The notes below the pieces were generated by a model, which worked only from the letters and a program-made list of their open reading frames with translations, ran no database searches and had not been told where the DNA came from. Positions 1 through 7,195 of a DNA stretch of 23,849 bases are shown piece by piece. This DNA is from Deltaproteobacteria bacterium (GTDB taxonomy: Bacteria; Desulfobacterota; Syntrophia; Syntrophales; JAAYKM01). The first letter of the stretch is position 1, and each line of letters opens with the position of its first letter. The stretch lies in assembly GCA_019136935.1 (NCBI GenBank), contig JAGVTI010000083.1, positions 1 to 23,849 on the forward strand, read 5' to 3'. A program made the translations under genes and the position numbers.

Positions 1-857
1 TTCGTCAGCTCTTCCAAACCGCGCTTCGTGGAAACGATGAGTCGGAAATCGGTTTTGATATCCTGGCGGCTTCCCAGGGGGCGCACATGACGTTCCGCCA
101 GAACCCGCAGCAAGCTCTTCTGGATCGGCAGGGGCATCTCTTCGATGTCCTTGAGCAGGATGGTACCCCGGTCGGCCTGCTGAAACAAGCCGATTCTCGC
201 CTTGTCGTCCATGGTGAAGGCGTTGCGCACATCGCCGAAAAGAACCCCTTCGAGGATCGTCATCGGCAGGGAGGTGCAATCGGCGACAACCAGATTCTGA
301 TGCGCCCGGACACTGTTCTCATGGATCGCCCGGGCGATCAGCTCTTTCCCCGTACCCGATTCGCCCCGGACCAGGACATTGTCATCGGAAGCGGAAGCTT
401 TCGCCACAAAATCGAGGCAGGCATCCAACTGGGGGCTCCGGCCGACAATTCCTTCCCGCTTCAGAGACTTGAGATTGCTCTTCTGCTTCTTTGTTTCCCG
501 GTACTGGATGGCGCGGATGATCGGCAGGGTCATCATGGGCAGCGATGCCGGTTTTTCGATATAATCCCACGCCCCGCTCCGGATCGCCAGTTCGGCGCCG
601 TCCGCATCGCCGTAACCGGTCATGATGATCACCTCGGGCGCTGAAGGAGCGTTCTGGAACTCCGCCAGGGAGGCAATCCCGTTTCCATCGGGAAGGCGGA
701 CATCGAGCATTACGACATCAAATTCCTTGATCGTTGAAAGGTAGAGTCCCTTTTTCAGGGTCAAAGCGGAACTGACGTTATGACCCATTTTCTGGATGAT
801 TTTTTTCAAAACCTCAACGGTCGTTTCATTGTCATCAACAATCAGAATCTCTGCCAT
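1..857 (-). CDS. NtrC-family response regulator (receiver plus AAA+), 3' end cut by window
   Basis: The gene is open at the left edge, so 285 codons are visible and the C-terminal HTH domain lies outside. Residues 1-120 form a receiver domain with acidic pair D8/D9, phosphoacceptor D52 in VVMLDVRLPDG, T80 and K102. Residues 138-285 form a sigma-54-activator type AAA+ domain with an intact Walker A (GESGTGKE, 165-172). Other conserved positions deviate. The GAFTGA loop reads NAFTMD (212-217), the Walker B LFLDE reads LLKD (234-237), and the sensor I asparagine (ATNR) reads STKR (277-280 region). The family normally hydrolyses ATP to remodel sigma-54 RNA polymerase, and these changes make that doubtful. 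The ATG at 857 follows GGTGA. A histidine kinase may lie to the left, outside the window. Family assignment is secure; activity and target are unknown. Confidence 0.9.
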   Translation of the reverse strand, partial: MAEILIVDDNETTVEVLKKIIQKMGHNVSSALTLKKGLYLSTIKEFDVVMLDVRLPDGNGIASLAEFQNAPSAPEVIIMTGYGDADGAELAIRSGAWDYIEKPASLPMMTLPIIRAIQYRETKKQKSNLKSLKREGIVGRSPQLDACLDFVAKASASDDNVLVRGESGTGKELIARAIHENSVRAHQNLVVADCTSLPMTILEGVLFGDVRNAFTMDDKARIGLFQQADRGTILLKDIEEMPLPIQKSLLRVLAERHVRPLGSRQDIKTDFRLIVSTKRGLEELT

Positions 858-892
858 CTGGTTTCACCATGAATTCATCATCGCATTCAAGT

Positions 893-925
893 AAAAAAAC
901 CTACCGGCTTTTCTGGAACAAGCCG
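893..925 (-). terminator. Likely intrinsic terminator after the NlpC/P60 lipoprotein gene
   Basis: On the minus strand, CGGCTT and AAGCCG (905-910 with 920-925) form a 6-bp stem with a 9-nt loop. A short spacer GTAGG and a run of seven T (893-899) follow. It sits between the lipoprotein stop (962) and the regulator start (857), so it would separate the two transcripts. The stem is short and the T run is slightly displaced, hence moderate confidence. Confidence 0.55.
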
Positions 926-961
926 ATCCTGAGATCGATCATCCTTCCCGATTTTATCGTT

Positions 962-1738
962 TCAAAGATAACTCTTTCCCCCCGCATAGCATCTCTTGTA
1001 ATAAGAACTGGAAAGGGAATCCTTACGGATGTTCTTTCCCGTTCCGGCGGCATGGATAAAATCTCCGTTGCCGACAAAGATGCCTACATGCGTGACCCGA
1101 CCGTTTCCCCGGGTCTGGAAAAAAACCAAATCCCCCGGCTGGAGGTCTTCCGGGTCGACGGGAACCCCCGCTTCAAACTGATCCCCGGAATGACGGGGCA
1201 GATCGAGGCCGTTCAACTGATAAACCGTCATGGCCAGGCCGCTGCAGTCGAAACCCGTGTCGGCGGACATCCCTCCCCACAGATAGGGGAGCCCGATAAA
1301 CGTCTCCGCCGTCTTGACAATCTCCCCTCTTAAATAGGAGGTCCCGAATCTTCTTTGTTTCGCAACGGCATATGCATCGGGACTGACGATATAAAATTCC
1401 GCGATCATCCCCGACGCCCGGAGTTTTTCCGCCTTCCGCCGGGCCAGTTCACGGGTCGGATAATTCCCGAACCGGACCTTGTACAGGTCCCGATGGCTGA
1501 CGTAATAAATGGCATTCAAGCCACGATCCCGCAGGCCGTCGGCCAATCGGGCGGCGTTTTCCACCTTGGCGAAAGCACCCACCTGGATCGTGTAACCCAG
1601 CCGGGGCAACTCCCGGCGAACTTTGGCAACGGGGGATTTCGACGGAACAGGACCTTTTGCCGCACAGGCTAACAGGTTGAGAACAAAAAGTAACGCCGTT
1701 CCAAGAAGAAAAATGTTCCGGTATTTCGAACGGGTCAT
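962..1738 (-). CDS. Lipoprotein with SPOR domain and NlpC/P60 peptidoglycan endopeptidase domain
   Basis: This 258-residue exported cell-wall hydrolase starts at the ATG at 1738; codons further upstream run into the preceding gene. Residues 8-24 are a hydrophobic signal ending in lipobox LLAC with Cys25 as lipidation site. Residues about 47-120 are a SPOR domain (YTIQVGAF start), which in this family binds denuded glycan at division sites. Residues 135-258 are NlpC/P60: catalytic Cys165 in GFDCSGL, His217 in THVGIF and third polar residue His229 in FIHAAG. It should cleave peptide stems of peptidoglycan in the periplasm. It starts only 10 nt after the nucleotidyltransferase stop, suggesting co-transcription. 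The exact bond cleaved cannot be read from sequence. Confidence 0.92.
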   Translation of the reverse strand: MTRSKYRNIFLLGTALLFVLNLLACAAKGPVPSKSPVAKVRRELPRLGYTIQVGAFAKVENAARLADGLRDRGLNAIYYVSHRDLYKVRFGNYPTRELARRKAEKLRASGMIAEFYIVSPDAYAVAKQRRFGTSYLRGEIVKTAETFIGLPYLWGGMSADTGFDCSGLAMTVYQLNGLDLPRHSGDQFEAGVPVDPEDLQPGDLVFFQTRGNGRVTHVGIFVGNGDFIHAAGTGKNIRKDSLSSSYYKRCYAGGKSYL

Positions 1739-1748
1739 CACGACTCTC

Positions 1749-3098
1749 TTATCCGGGTGTCCAGCGGGACAGGACCAAGCGACGCGCCTCTCCCGCGGTC
1801 GCCAGCTCTCCTTCCAGTTGCGCCGTTTCGACGGCATCGAGAATTTCTTTAAAGAGCGGTCCCGGCTTGAAACCCATGCTCTGGAGATCGTGCCCCGAAA
1901 GAAGGCGGGGAGGATGAAGTTCCTCCCGGCTCAGGGCCGCGAGTTTCTCCCTGCAGAAGGTGTAATTCTCAAGGAGGCCGTGGCTGCCCAGGCAATCCAG
2001 ACGGTGGAGCTCAAGATGCAGGTCAAATCCCGGCATGCGGAGGAACCGCTTCAGGCGATTGGGGCGCATATCCTTCACGGTCATAAATAACATGTGATGG
2101 CGGATCAGGGCAAGGATGGTTTCGGCATCCGTGTTGGAGAATTTCAACCGCCGGAGGATCGATTCGGCGATTTCCACACTTTTTTGGACGTGGCCGTAGA
2201 AATGGATACCCCGTTCGTCCGTGAACCGGGTCGCGGGCTTACCGATGTCATGCAGCAGAACCGCCCAGGCAAGTTGCAGGTCCCCTTCGGCCCCCAAGCC
2301 ACCGGGAAGAAGGCTCAACATGCACAGCACATGCTCCCAGACATCCCCTTCCGGGTGATACCGCGACGGTTGGGTTACGCCCTGCAACGCCTCCGCTTCC
2401 GGCAGGATCTCCCGCAGAAGACCCGAGTACGCCAATAGCTCCATGCCCCGGCGGGCCCGGCGGCGGGTCAGCAGCCTGGCCAGTTCATCGCGGACGCGCT
2501 CCGCACTGATCCGGGAAATGGAAGGGGCCCGGCGGCGGATGGCCGCACAGGTATCCGGATCCAGATCGAAATCGAGATTCGCGGCGAACCGGACCGCACG
2601 CAGCATCCGGAGATGATCCTCGGCAAAACGTTCTTCCGGGTTTCCGATGGTCCGGATGAGGCGCTTTTCCAGGTCACCCGTGCCGCCGATAAAATCCCGG
2701 ACTTCGCCTGTCGCCGGATCCAAGAGAAGGCCGTTGACCGTAAAATCGCGGCGGCGCACATCCTCCTCGGCGCTGCCGAAGGAAACCACCGAAGGCCGGC
2801 GGCCGTCTTCGTATCCCCTCTCCCTTCTATACGTGGCCACTTCAAAGGGATGCCCCTGTTCGATCACGACAATGATCCCGAAGGACAAACCGATGGGAAC
2901 CGTCTTCGGGAAGAGGGCCTGCACCTCCTGCGGACGGGCCGACGTGACGATGTCGAAATCTTCCGGTTCGGCGCCCAGCAGCAGATCGCGAACACATCCG
3001 CCAACCAGGTAGCCTTCGTAACCCGCTTCTTTCAGGCGCTTTATGATCCGTCCCGCCGTCTCGCGGGGAGAGGGCCGACGGATGGACATCTGCTCCAT
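1749..3098 (-). CDS. CCA-adding / poly(A) polymerase family tRNA nucleotidyltransferase with HD domain
   Basis: This 449-residue class II nucleotidyltransferase has a head domain with LVGGCVRDLLLG (31-42), catalytic aspartates D47 and D49 in EDFDIV, and RRRDFTVNG (115-123). A neck and RNA-binding region follows (FAEDHLRMLRAVRFA, 158-172). A C-terminal HD domain carries HDIGKP (283-288) and HH at 334-335. The family adds CCA to tRNA 3' ends, or A tails in the PcnB branch. Deltaproteobacteria can have split CC-adding, A-adding and poly(A) polymerase paralogues, so I leave the symbol blank. The start is the ATG at 3098, preceded by AGGAG about 12 nt upstream; an in-frame ATG three codons later is possible. 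It lies 109 nt after thiC and 10 nt before the lipoprotein gene. Confidence 0.9.
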   Translation of the reverse strand: MEQMSIRRPSPRETAGRIIKRLKEAGYEGYLVGGCVRDLLLGAEPEDFDIVTSARPQEVQALFPKTVPIGLSFGIIVVIEQGHPFEVATYRRERGYEDGRRPSVVSFGSAEEDVRRRDFTVNGLLLDPATGEVRDFIGGTGDLEKRLIRTIGNPEERFAEDHLRMLRAVRFAANLDFDLDPDTCAAIRRRAPSISRISAERVRDELARLLTRRRARRGMELLAYSGLLREILPEAEALQGVTQPSRYHPEGDVWEHVLCMLSLLPGGLGAEGDLQLAWAVLLHDIGKPATRFTDERGIHFYGHVQKSVEIAESILRRLKFSNTDAETILALIRHHMLFMTVKDMRPNRLKRFLRMPGFDLHLELHRLDCLGSHGLLENYTFCREKLAALSREELHPPRLLSGHDLQSMGFKPGPLFKEILDAVETAQLEGELATAGEARRLVLSRWTPG

Positions 3099-3207
3099 CA
3101 GAGGAAATGGTCTCCTGAAGTCCTCATCAAGTCATGAGGGGCCGGCGGCCTGACGCTTCGAAAGAGAAAAGGGCACACAACGGGACCAGGCAAGGCTTCA
3201 CGGCCGA

Positions 3208-4497
3208 TCAAAACATCCGGTGTCCTTCCCTCTTCCCCAGCTTGATGGCGCACAGCTCACCGCACATGGTGCATCCTTCTTCCTTGGCCGTTTCGCTTTT
3301 CTCCAGCCACGCCGCCGCTCTTTCCGGATCGATGGACAAGTCGATCTGCCCCTGCCAGTTGAACTCTTTCCGGTAACGGGCCATCTGGGCATCCCGTTCA
3401 AAGGCCCCGGGCAATCCCTTCGCCAGATCGGCAACATGGGCCGCCAGCTTGGACGCCATGATTCCCTCGCGGACGTCGTCGAGGTTCGGAAGTCGCAGGT
3501 GCTCCGAGGGGGTCACGTAGCACAGGAAATCCGCTCCGGCGGCGCCGGCGATCGCCCCGCCGATGGCGGCGGTGATATGATCGTAGCCGGGGGCGACATC
3601 CGTCGGCAGGGGACCCAGGACATAGAAGGGGGCCCCGTGGCAGAGTCTTTTCTGAAGCAGGATATTCGCCTCGATCTGGCCGATGGGAACATGGCCCGGG
3701 CCTTCGATCATCACCTGGACGCCCCGACTGCGGGCCCGCTCGGTCAACTCCCCCAGCAGAATCAGTTCCTGGATCTGCCCACGGTCCGTCGCATCGGCGA
3801 TGCATCCGGGCCGCAGCCCGTCTCCGAGACTCAAAACCATGTCGTAACGCCGGGCGATATCGAGAAGCCGGTCATATTCCTCGTAGAGGGGATTCTCCCG
3901 GTCGTTGTAGTCGATCCAGCGGGCCAGGATCGAACCTCCCCGGCTGACGATACCCAGGATCCTGCCTTCCTCGAGGATACATCCGACACTTTTTTTCGTC
4001 ACGCCGCAATGCACCGTGATGAAATCGACACCGTCCTCCCCGTGTTCCTCGATGGACCGGAACAGGTCGTCTCCGGTCATGTCGACGATGGATCTCCCCC
4101 CCGCAAGAACGTCCGCCGCCGCCTGGTAGATGGGAACCGTGCCCACGACCAGGGAAGATGCGGCCATCACGGCCTGGCGGATCTGCCGGATATCGCCGCC
4201 GGTCGAAAGATCCATGACCGCATCCGCTCCGGCATCAACACAGATCCGGACCTTCTTCAGTTCAAGATCGAGATCGTGGTGATCCTGGGATGTCCCGATA
4301 TTGGCGTTGATCTTCGTCCTGAGTCCCCGGCCGATGGCCATGGGGGCACAATCCGCATGTTTTGTATTTTTCACCACGACGATCGTCCCGTCCACGAGCC
4401 CCTTCCGGATAAACTCGGGGGAGACCTTTTCCACGTCGGCGCAATGCTTCATCTCTTCCGTGACGATGCCTTCGCGTGCCCTATCCAGCTGTGTCAT
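3208..4497 (-). CDS. thiC: Phosphomethylpyrimidine synthase ThiC (short form)
   Basis: ThiC is a radical SAM enzyme that rearranges aminoimidazole ribotide into HMP phosphate, the pyrimidine half of thiamine. From the ATG at 4497 (GGAGG 8 nt upstream) the protein is 429 residues, matching the short form that lacks the N-terminal extension of the roughly 630-residue E. coli type. Recognisable blocks are TKINANIGTS near 61-70, VMDLSTGGDI near 94-103, VMIEGPGHVP in the middle, and the C-terminal cluster-binding cysteines C409, C412 and C416. These are spaced CX2CX3C here. The neighbours thiD and thiN support thiamine synthesis over the paralogous 5-hydroxybenzimidazole synthase BzaF, though BzaF cannot be fully excluded without alignment. 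It is third in the riboswitch-controlled operon, 35 nt after thiD. Confidence 0.93.
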   Translation of the reverse strand: MTQLDRAREGIVTEEMKHCADVEKVSPEFIRKGLVDGTIVVVKNTKHADCAPMAIGRGLRTKINANIGTSQDHHDLDLELKKVRICVDAGADAVMDLSTGGDIRQIRQAVMAASSLVVGTVPIYQAAADVLAGGRSIVDMTGDDLFRSIEEHGEDGVDFITVHCGVTKKSVGCILEEGRILGIVSRGGSILARWIDYNDRENPLYEEYDRLLDIARRYDMVLSLGDGLRPGCIADATDRGQIQELILLGELTERARSRGVQVMIEGPGHVPIGQIEANILLQKRLCHGAPFYVLGPLPTDVAPGYDHITAAIGGAIAGAAGADFLCYVTPSEHLRLPNLDDVREGIMASKLAAHVADLAKGLPGAFERDAQMARYRKEFNWQGQIDLSIDPERAAAWLEKSETAKEEGCTMCGELCAIKLGKREGHRMF

Positions 4498-4532
4498 AAA
4501 ATACCTCCGGCAGATCGACAATCTGCATAGAA

Positions 4533-5399
4533 TTAGTCATTTTTAATTATTCCGATGAAGGATGATTTCCCGACCCCGGCCGCTCCGGGGTGTAACCGTT
4601 TTTCCCATTTTCCCGCCACGGGGGCAAGATGATTGAGGGGACCGTGCCCCGATCCGAGGGCAAAGGAATTCCGGATGGCCTCCGTGATATACTCCTTGGC
4701 CTGCGATATCGCATCCAGGATTTCTTTCCCCTGGGCGATGCCCGTCGCCAGGGCCGCCGAAAAGGTGCAACCCGTGCCGTGGGTATTCGAAGTGTCGATC
4801 CGCTCCGCCTTGAACTCGTGGAACGTGTTCCCGTCGTAAAATACGTCGACGGCCGCCCCTTCAAGATGTCCCCCCTTGACGACGACGTGACGGGCGCCCA
4901 TTTGGCGAATCCGCCGCGCCGCTTCCCGCACGTCTTCCGCTGCGGCAATCTTCACCCCGGCCAGCACCTCCGCTTCCGGGATGTTCGGCGTAACCACAAA
5001 GGCAAGGGGAATCAACTGCGTCCTCAGGAGATCCATGATCTCCCCCCGGAGGAGAAGCGTCCCGCCCTTGGCCACCATGACCGGATCCACGACGAGCTTG
5101 TCGATCCGATACTGCCTGATTTTACCGATGACGGCTCTCAGAATATCCGGACGGGCCAGCATCCCCGTCTTGGCGGCATCCGCACCGATATCCTGCATAA
5201 CGGCATCGAACTGTTTTTCCACGAATTCCGGCGGCACATCGAAGATCCCGTGAACCCCGAGGGAATTCTGGGCCGTAAGTGCCGTAACGACGCTCATCCC
5301 GAAACCGCCCAAAACGGTGATCGTCTTCAGATCACCCTGGATGCCGGCACCGCCGCCGGAATCGGACCCGGCAATCGTCAGGACCCTGGCCGGTTTCAT
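4533..5399 (-). CDS. thiD: Hydroxymethylpyrimidine/phosphomethylpyrimidine kinase
   Basis: This 288-residue ribokinase-fold enzyme phosphorylates HMP and HMP-P to HMP-PP for coupling with the thiazole. N-terminal TIAGSDSGGGAGIQGDLKT (8-26) is the substrate-binding signature. VVDPVMVAKGG (103-113) and the anion hole NTHGTGCTFSAA (205-216) with C211 near the catalytic site are also typical. There is no fused ThiE domain, so thiamine phosphate synthase must be encoded elsewhere. The start ATG at 5399 overlaps the thiN stop by four bases (ATGA), indicating translational coupling. thiC follows 35 nt downstream. Function is secure from motifs and context. Confidence 0.95.
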   Translation of the reverse strand: MKPARVLTIAGSDSGGGAGIQGDLKTITVLGGFGMSVVTALTAQNSLGVHGIFDVPPEFVEKQFDAVMQDIGADAAKTGMLARPDILRAVIGKIRQYRIDKLVVDPVMVAKGGTLLLRGEIMDLLRTQLIPLAFVVTPNIPEAEVLAGVKIAAAEDVREAARRIRQMGARHVVVKGGHLEGAAVDVFYDGNTFHEFKAERIDTSNTHGTGCTFSAALATGIAQGKEILDAISQAKEYITEAIRNSFALGSGHGPLNHLAPVAGKWEKRLHPGAAGVGKSSFIGIIKND

Positions 5400-6100
5400 G
5401 GCCCCGTTCCTCCCTCCGGAGCCTCTTTCTCCCCGGTCTTGATCACCAGCAGGTACCCCGTGGAAACGGAAACTCTCGCCTTCTCGCCGAGGAGACGATT
5501 GCTCACGCCGTAGGGTTTGCCGATTTCCATCGTGGCATTTTGCAGGGAATACTCGAATCCCATGAGATCGATACCCGTGACTTCCGTCGTCACGGAAAAA
5601 AGGGAAACAATCTCGCCGGGGGTTCCCTGAATTTCGGCGCTTCCGGAAACGACAAAGAGCTCCGCCGCCCCATCGATGATTCTCGCTTCAATTCCGCTTT
5701 TCGCCGCCGCGACCAAAAGTGAAATATTGGCTAGGGCGTGGTCCATTCTCCCTCCCAGGGCGGCGTAAATTTCGATCCTGTCGGGTTTGCGGTCCAGGGC
5801 GTACCGCAGGGCCAGTTCCGTATCGGTTTCATCCTTGCGGGGGGGATAGCGCAAAATCCGGCATCCGCCGGCCGTGAGTTCGTCCAGGCTCGCCTTCGGC
5901 AGAGAATCGAGGTCACCGATCACCGCCTGGGGCATCAGCCCCAACTCCAGGACGTGGCAAGCCCCGCCGTCGGCACAGACCACCTCTTCCGGACCCACTT
6001 CCAGAATCCTGTCCCTCAAAAGACGGGGCTCCGCCAAAGGGCCGCCGGCAACGATGAAAATCACCCTACGTCCGGATGGTTGTTCCGGTTCCGCCGTCAT
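5396..6100 (-). CDS. thiN: Thiamine pyrophosphokinase (first gene of the riboswitch operon)
   Basis: This 234-residue protein transfers pyrophosphate from ATP to thiamine, making TPP. The catalytic domain carries VIGDLDSLP (60-68), KDETDTELAL (89-98) and LGGRMDHALAN (115-125), the Mg/ATP and thiamine contacts of this family. The C-terminal half is the small beta thiamine-binding domain (GVSNRL near 199). It is the first gene after the TPP aptamer, so the enzyme that makes TPP from salvaged thiamine is repressed directly by its product. The ATG at 6100 lies just after the regulatory terminator and has GAGGAAAA upstream. Organisms using a TPP kinase often rely partly on thiamine salvage. Confidence 0.93.
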   Translation of the reverse strand: MTAEPEQPSGRRVIFIVAGGPLAEPRLLRDRILEVGPEEVVCADGGACHVLELGLMPQAVIGDLDSLPKASLDELTAGGCRILRYPPRKDETDTELALRYALDRKPDRIEIYAALGGRMDHALANISLLVAAAKSGIEARIIDGAAELFVVSGSAEIQGTPGEIVSLFSVTTEVTGIDLMGFEYSLQNATMEIGKPYGVSNRLLGEKARVSVSTGYLLVIKTGEKEAPEGGTGP

Positions 6101-6123
6101 CCTGTTTTCCTCATCCCGTCAAC

Positions 6124-6160
6124 AAAAAAGGCCACTCCCGACAAACCCGGAATATGGCCC
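6124..6160 (-). terminator. Regulatory terminator of the TPP riboswitch
   Basis: On the minus strand the 5' arm (6148-6160, GGGCCATATTCCG) pairs with the 3' arm (6130-6140, CGGGAGTGGCC), followed by six T (6124-6129). It ends 24 nt before the thiN start, as expected for transcription attenuation. The 3' arm contains the 9-mer GGGAGTGGC, which also forms the 3' end of the aptamer at 6189-6197. The 5' arm can therefore pair with either copy, giving mutually exclusive antiterminator and terminator folds. Confidence 0.8.
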
Positions 6161-6188
6161 TTGTTCTTATATCGTGTCAATACTTTTT

Positions 6189-6260
6189 GCCACTCCCTAC
6201 GCTGGCATTACCCAGATCAGGTTCAAAGGGTATCATCTCAGCCCGACCGGCACCCCTTTT
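6189..6260 (-). promoter_or_regulatory. TPP (THI-box) riboswitch aptamer
   Basis: The minus strand holds near-canonical conserved blocks in order: GGGGTGCC, then GGGCTGAGAT, ACCCTTTGAACCTGATCTGG, and TAATGCCAGCGTAGGGAG. These are the pyrimidine-sensing (CTGAGA) and pyrophosphate-sensing (ACCTGATCTGG...GCGTAGGGA) parts of the TPP class. It lies between tatD and thiN on the coding strand of thiN-thiD-thiC, so TPP binding should switch that operon off through the terminator just downstream. The helix closing the aptamer (P1) is not obvious by eye. The 5' limit is approximate. Confidence 0.97.
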
Positions 6261-6326
6261 CTCATCAAGAATTCTAAAAAAGACTCAGAGAACGCACCGT
6301 TAGCCGTGACGTACCACAGAGACCGG

Positions 6327-7091
6327 CTAATGTAAAGCAAAAACAGCCCGGGCGTTGCGGCTGGTTCCGGACGCCACCTCGGCCGTGGAAATTCCTTTTA
6401 TCTCGGCGATCTTTTCCGCCGCCCGGACAACGTAGGCCGGCTCGTTCCGTTTGCCCCGGAGCGACTGCGGGGGAAGAAAGGGGGCATCCGTCTCCACAAG
6501 AAGCGCATTCAGGGGCACCCGCCTCACGACATCCCGGATTTCCAGCGCCTTGGGATACGTCACGGTTGCCGGAATCGAAATATAAAATCCCAGATCGATG
6601 CATTGACTCGCCATGGCGTAATCGCCGGAAAAACAATGGACGATGCCCCGTTTCCGGCCTTTCCAGCCTTTCAGCATGGCCATGGTCTCCCTGTGGGCCA
6701 TCCGGTCATGAATGATGACCGGCAAATCCAGGCTCTGGGCCACTTCCAGCTGTTCGCCGAATCGGCGGATCTGCATCTCCCGGGGGGCATGACCGCGAAA
6801 AAAATCCAGGCCGATTTCACCGTAGGCAACCACCTTTTCCCTCCGGGCAAGCTCTCCCAGGACATCGTAGGTCTCCGGACCGATTTCCTTGACATCATGG
6901 GGATGAATCCCGACGGCGGCATAGACCGGCTCGTACTTCTCCGCGATTTCGACGGCCCGGTGACTATCCGCAAGATTGATCCCGACGGAGACGATCACCT
7001 CGACGCCCGCCTGGCGGGCCCGCTCGATAACCTGTTCCCGGTCCTCGTCGAAATCTTCCAGTTCCAGATGGGCATGGGAATCAATCAGCAT
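6327..7091 (-). CDS. TatD family metal-dependent DNase
   Basis: This 254-residue amidohydrolase-fold protein has every metal ligand expected of TatD: H6 and H8 (SHAHLE), E92 in YGEIGLDFF, H128 in VIIHDR, H152 in IVHCFSG and D202 in VETDAPFLPP. Bacterial TatD/YcfH proteins are 3'-5' exo- or endodeoxyribonucleases linked to DNA repair and H2O2 tolerance. Length is normal. It ends 66 nt before the TPP aptamer. A 7-bp inverted repeat (6300-6306 with 6324-6330) overlaps its stop codon. In many genomes tatD follows metG, which is not the case here. TatD, YcfH and YjjV paralogues cannot be separated by eye. Confidence 0.93.
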   Translation of the reverse strand: MLIDSHAHLELEDFDEDREQVIERARQAGVEVIVSVGINLADSHRAVEIAEKYEPVYAAVGIHPHDVKEIGPETYDVLGELARREKVVAYGEIGLDFFRGHAPREMQIRRFGEQLEVAQSLDLPVIIHDRMAHRETMAMLKGWKGRKRGIVHCFSGDYAMASQCIDLGFYISIPATVTYPKALEIRDVVRRVPLNALLVETDAPFLPPQSLRGKRNEPAYVVRAAEKIAEIKGISTAEVASGTSRNARAVFALH

Positions 7092-7195
7092 GACGGACAG
7101 CCCCCTCCGGAAGGACTGACGGACGCCGGGCCATCTTTCGGCGGAACCGCCGACCGGGGTGTTTCACTCGTGAAACCGCGCATTGTGACAAACCG

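Noticed and set aside
3220..4530. A 436-codon open frame on the plus strand opposite thiC
   Set aside because: It mirrors the conserved thiC gene, has low-complexity Gly/Pro/Asp/His-rich content typical of antisense frames in GC-rich DNA, and shows no family motif.
6168..6190. TTGACA at 6174-6179 (minus strand) just after the TPP aptamer
   Set aside because: No -10 element lies at 16-18 bp, and a promoter there would bypass the riboswitch. Probably chance.
6300..6330. 7-bp inverted repeat TTAGCCG/CGGCTAA over the tatD stop codon as a terminator
   Set aside because: The loop is 17 nt and the T run comes about 18 nt later, so it is a poor intrinsic terminator.
7161..7176. GTTTCA-CTCG-TGAAAC hairpin between the flavoprotein and tatD genes
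   Set aside because: It has no T run in either direction; short hairpins of this kind are expected by chance.
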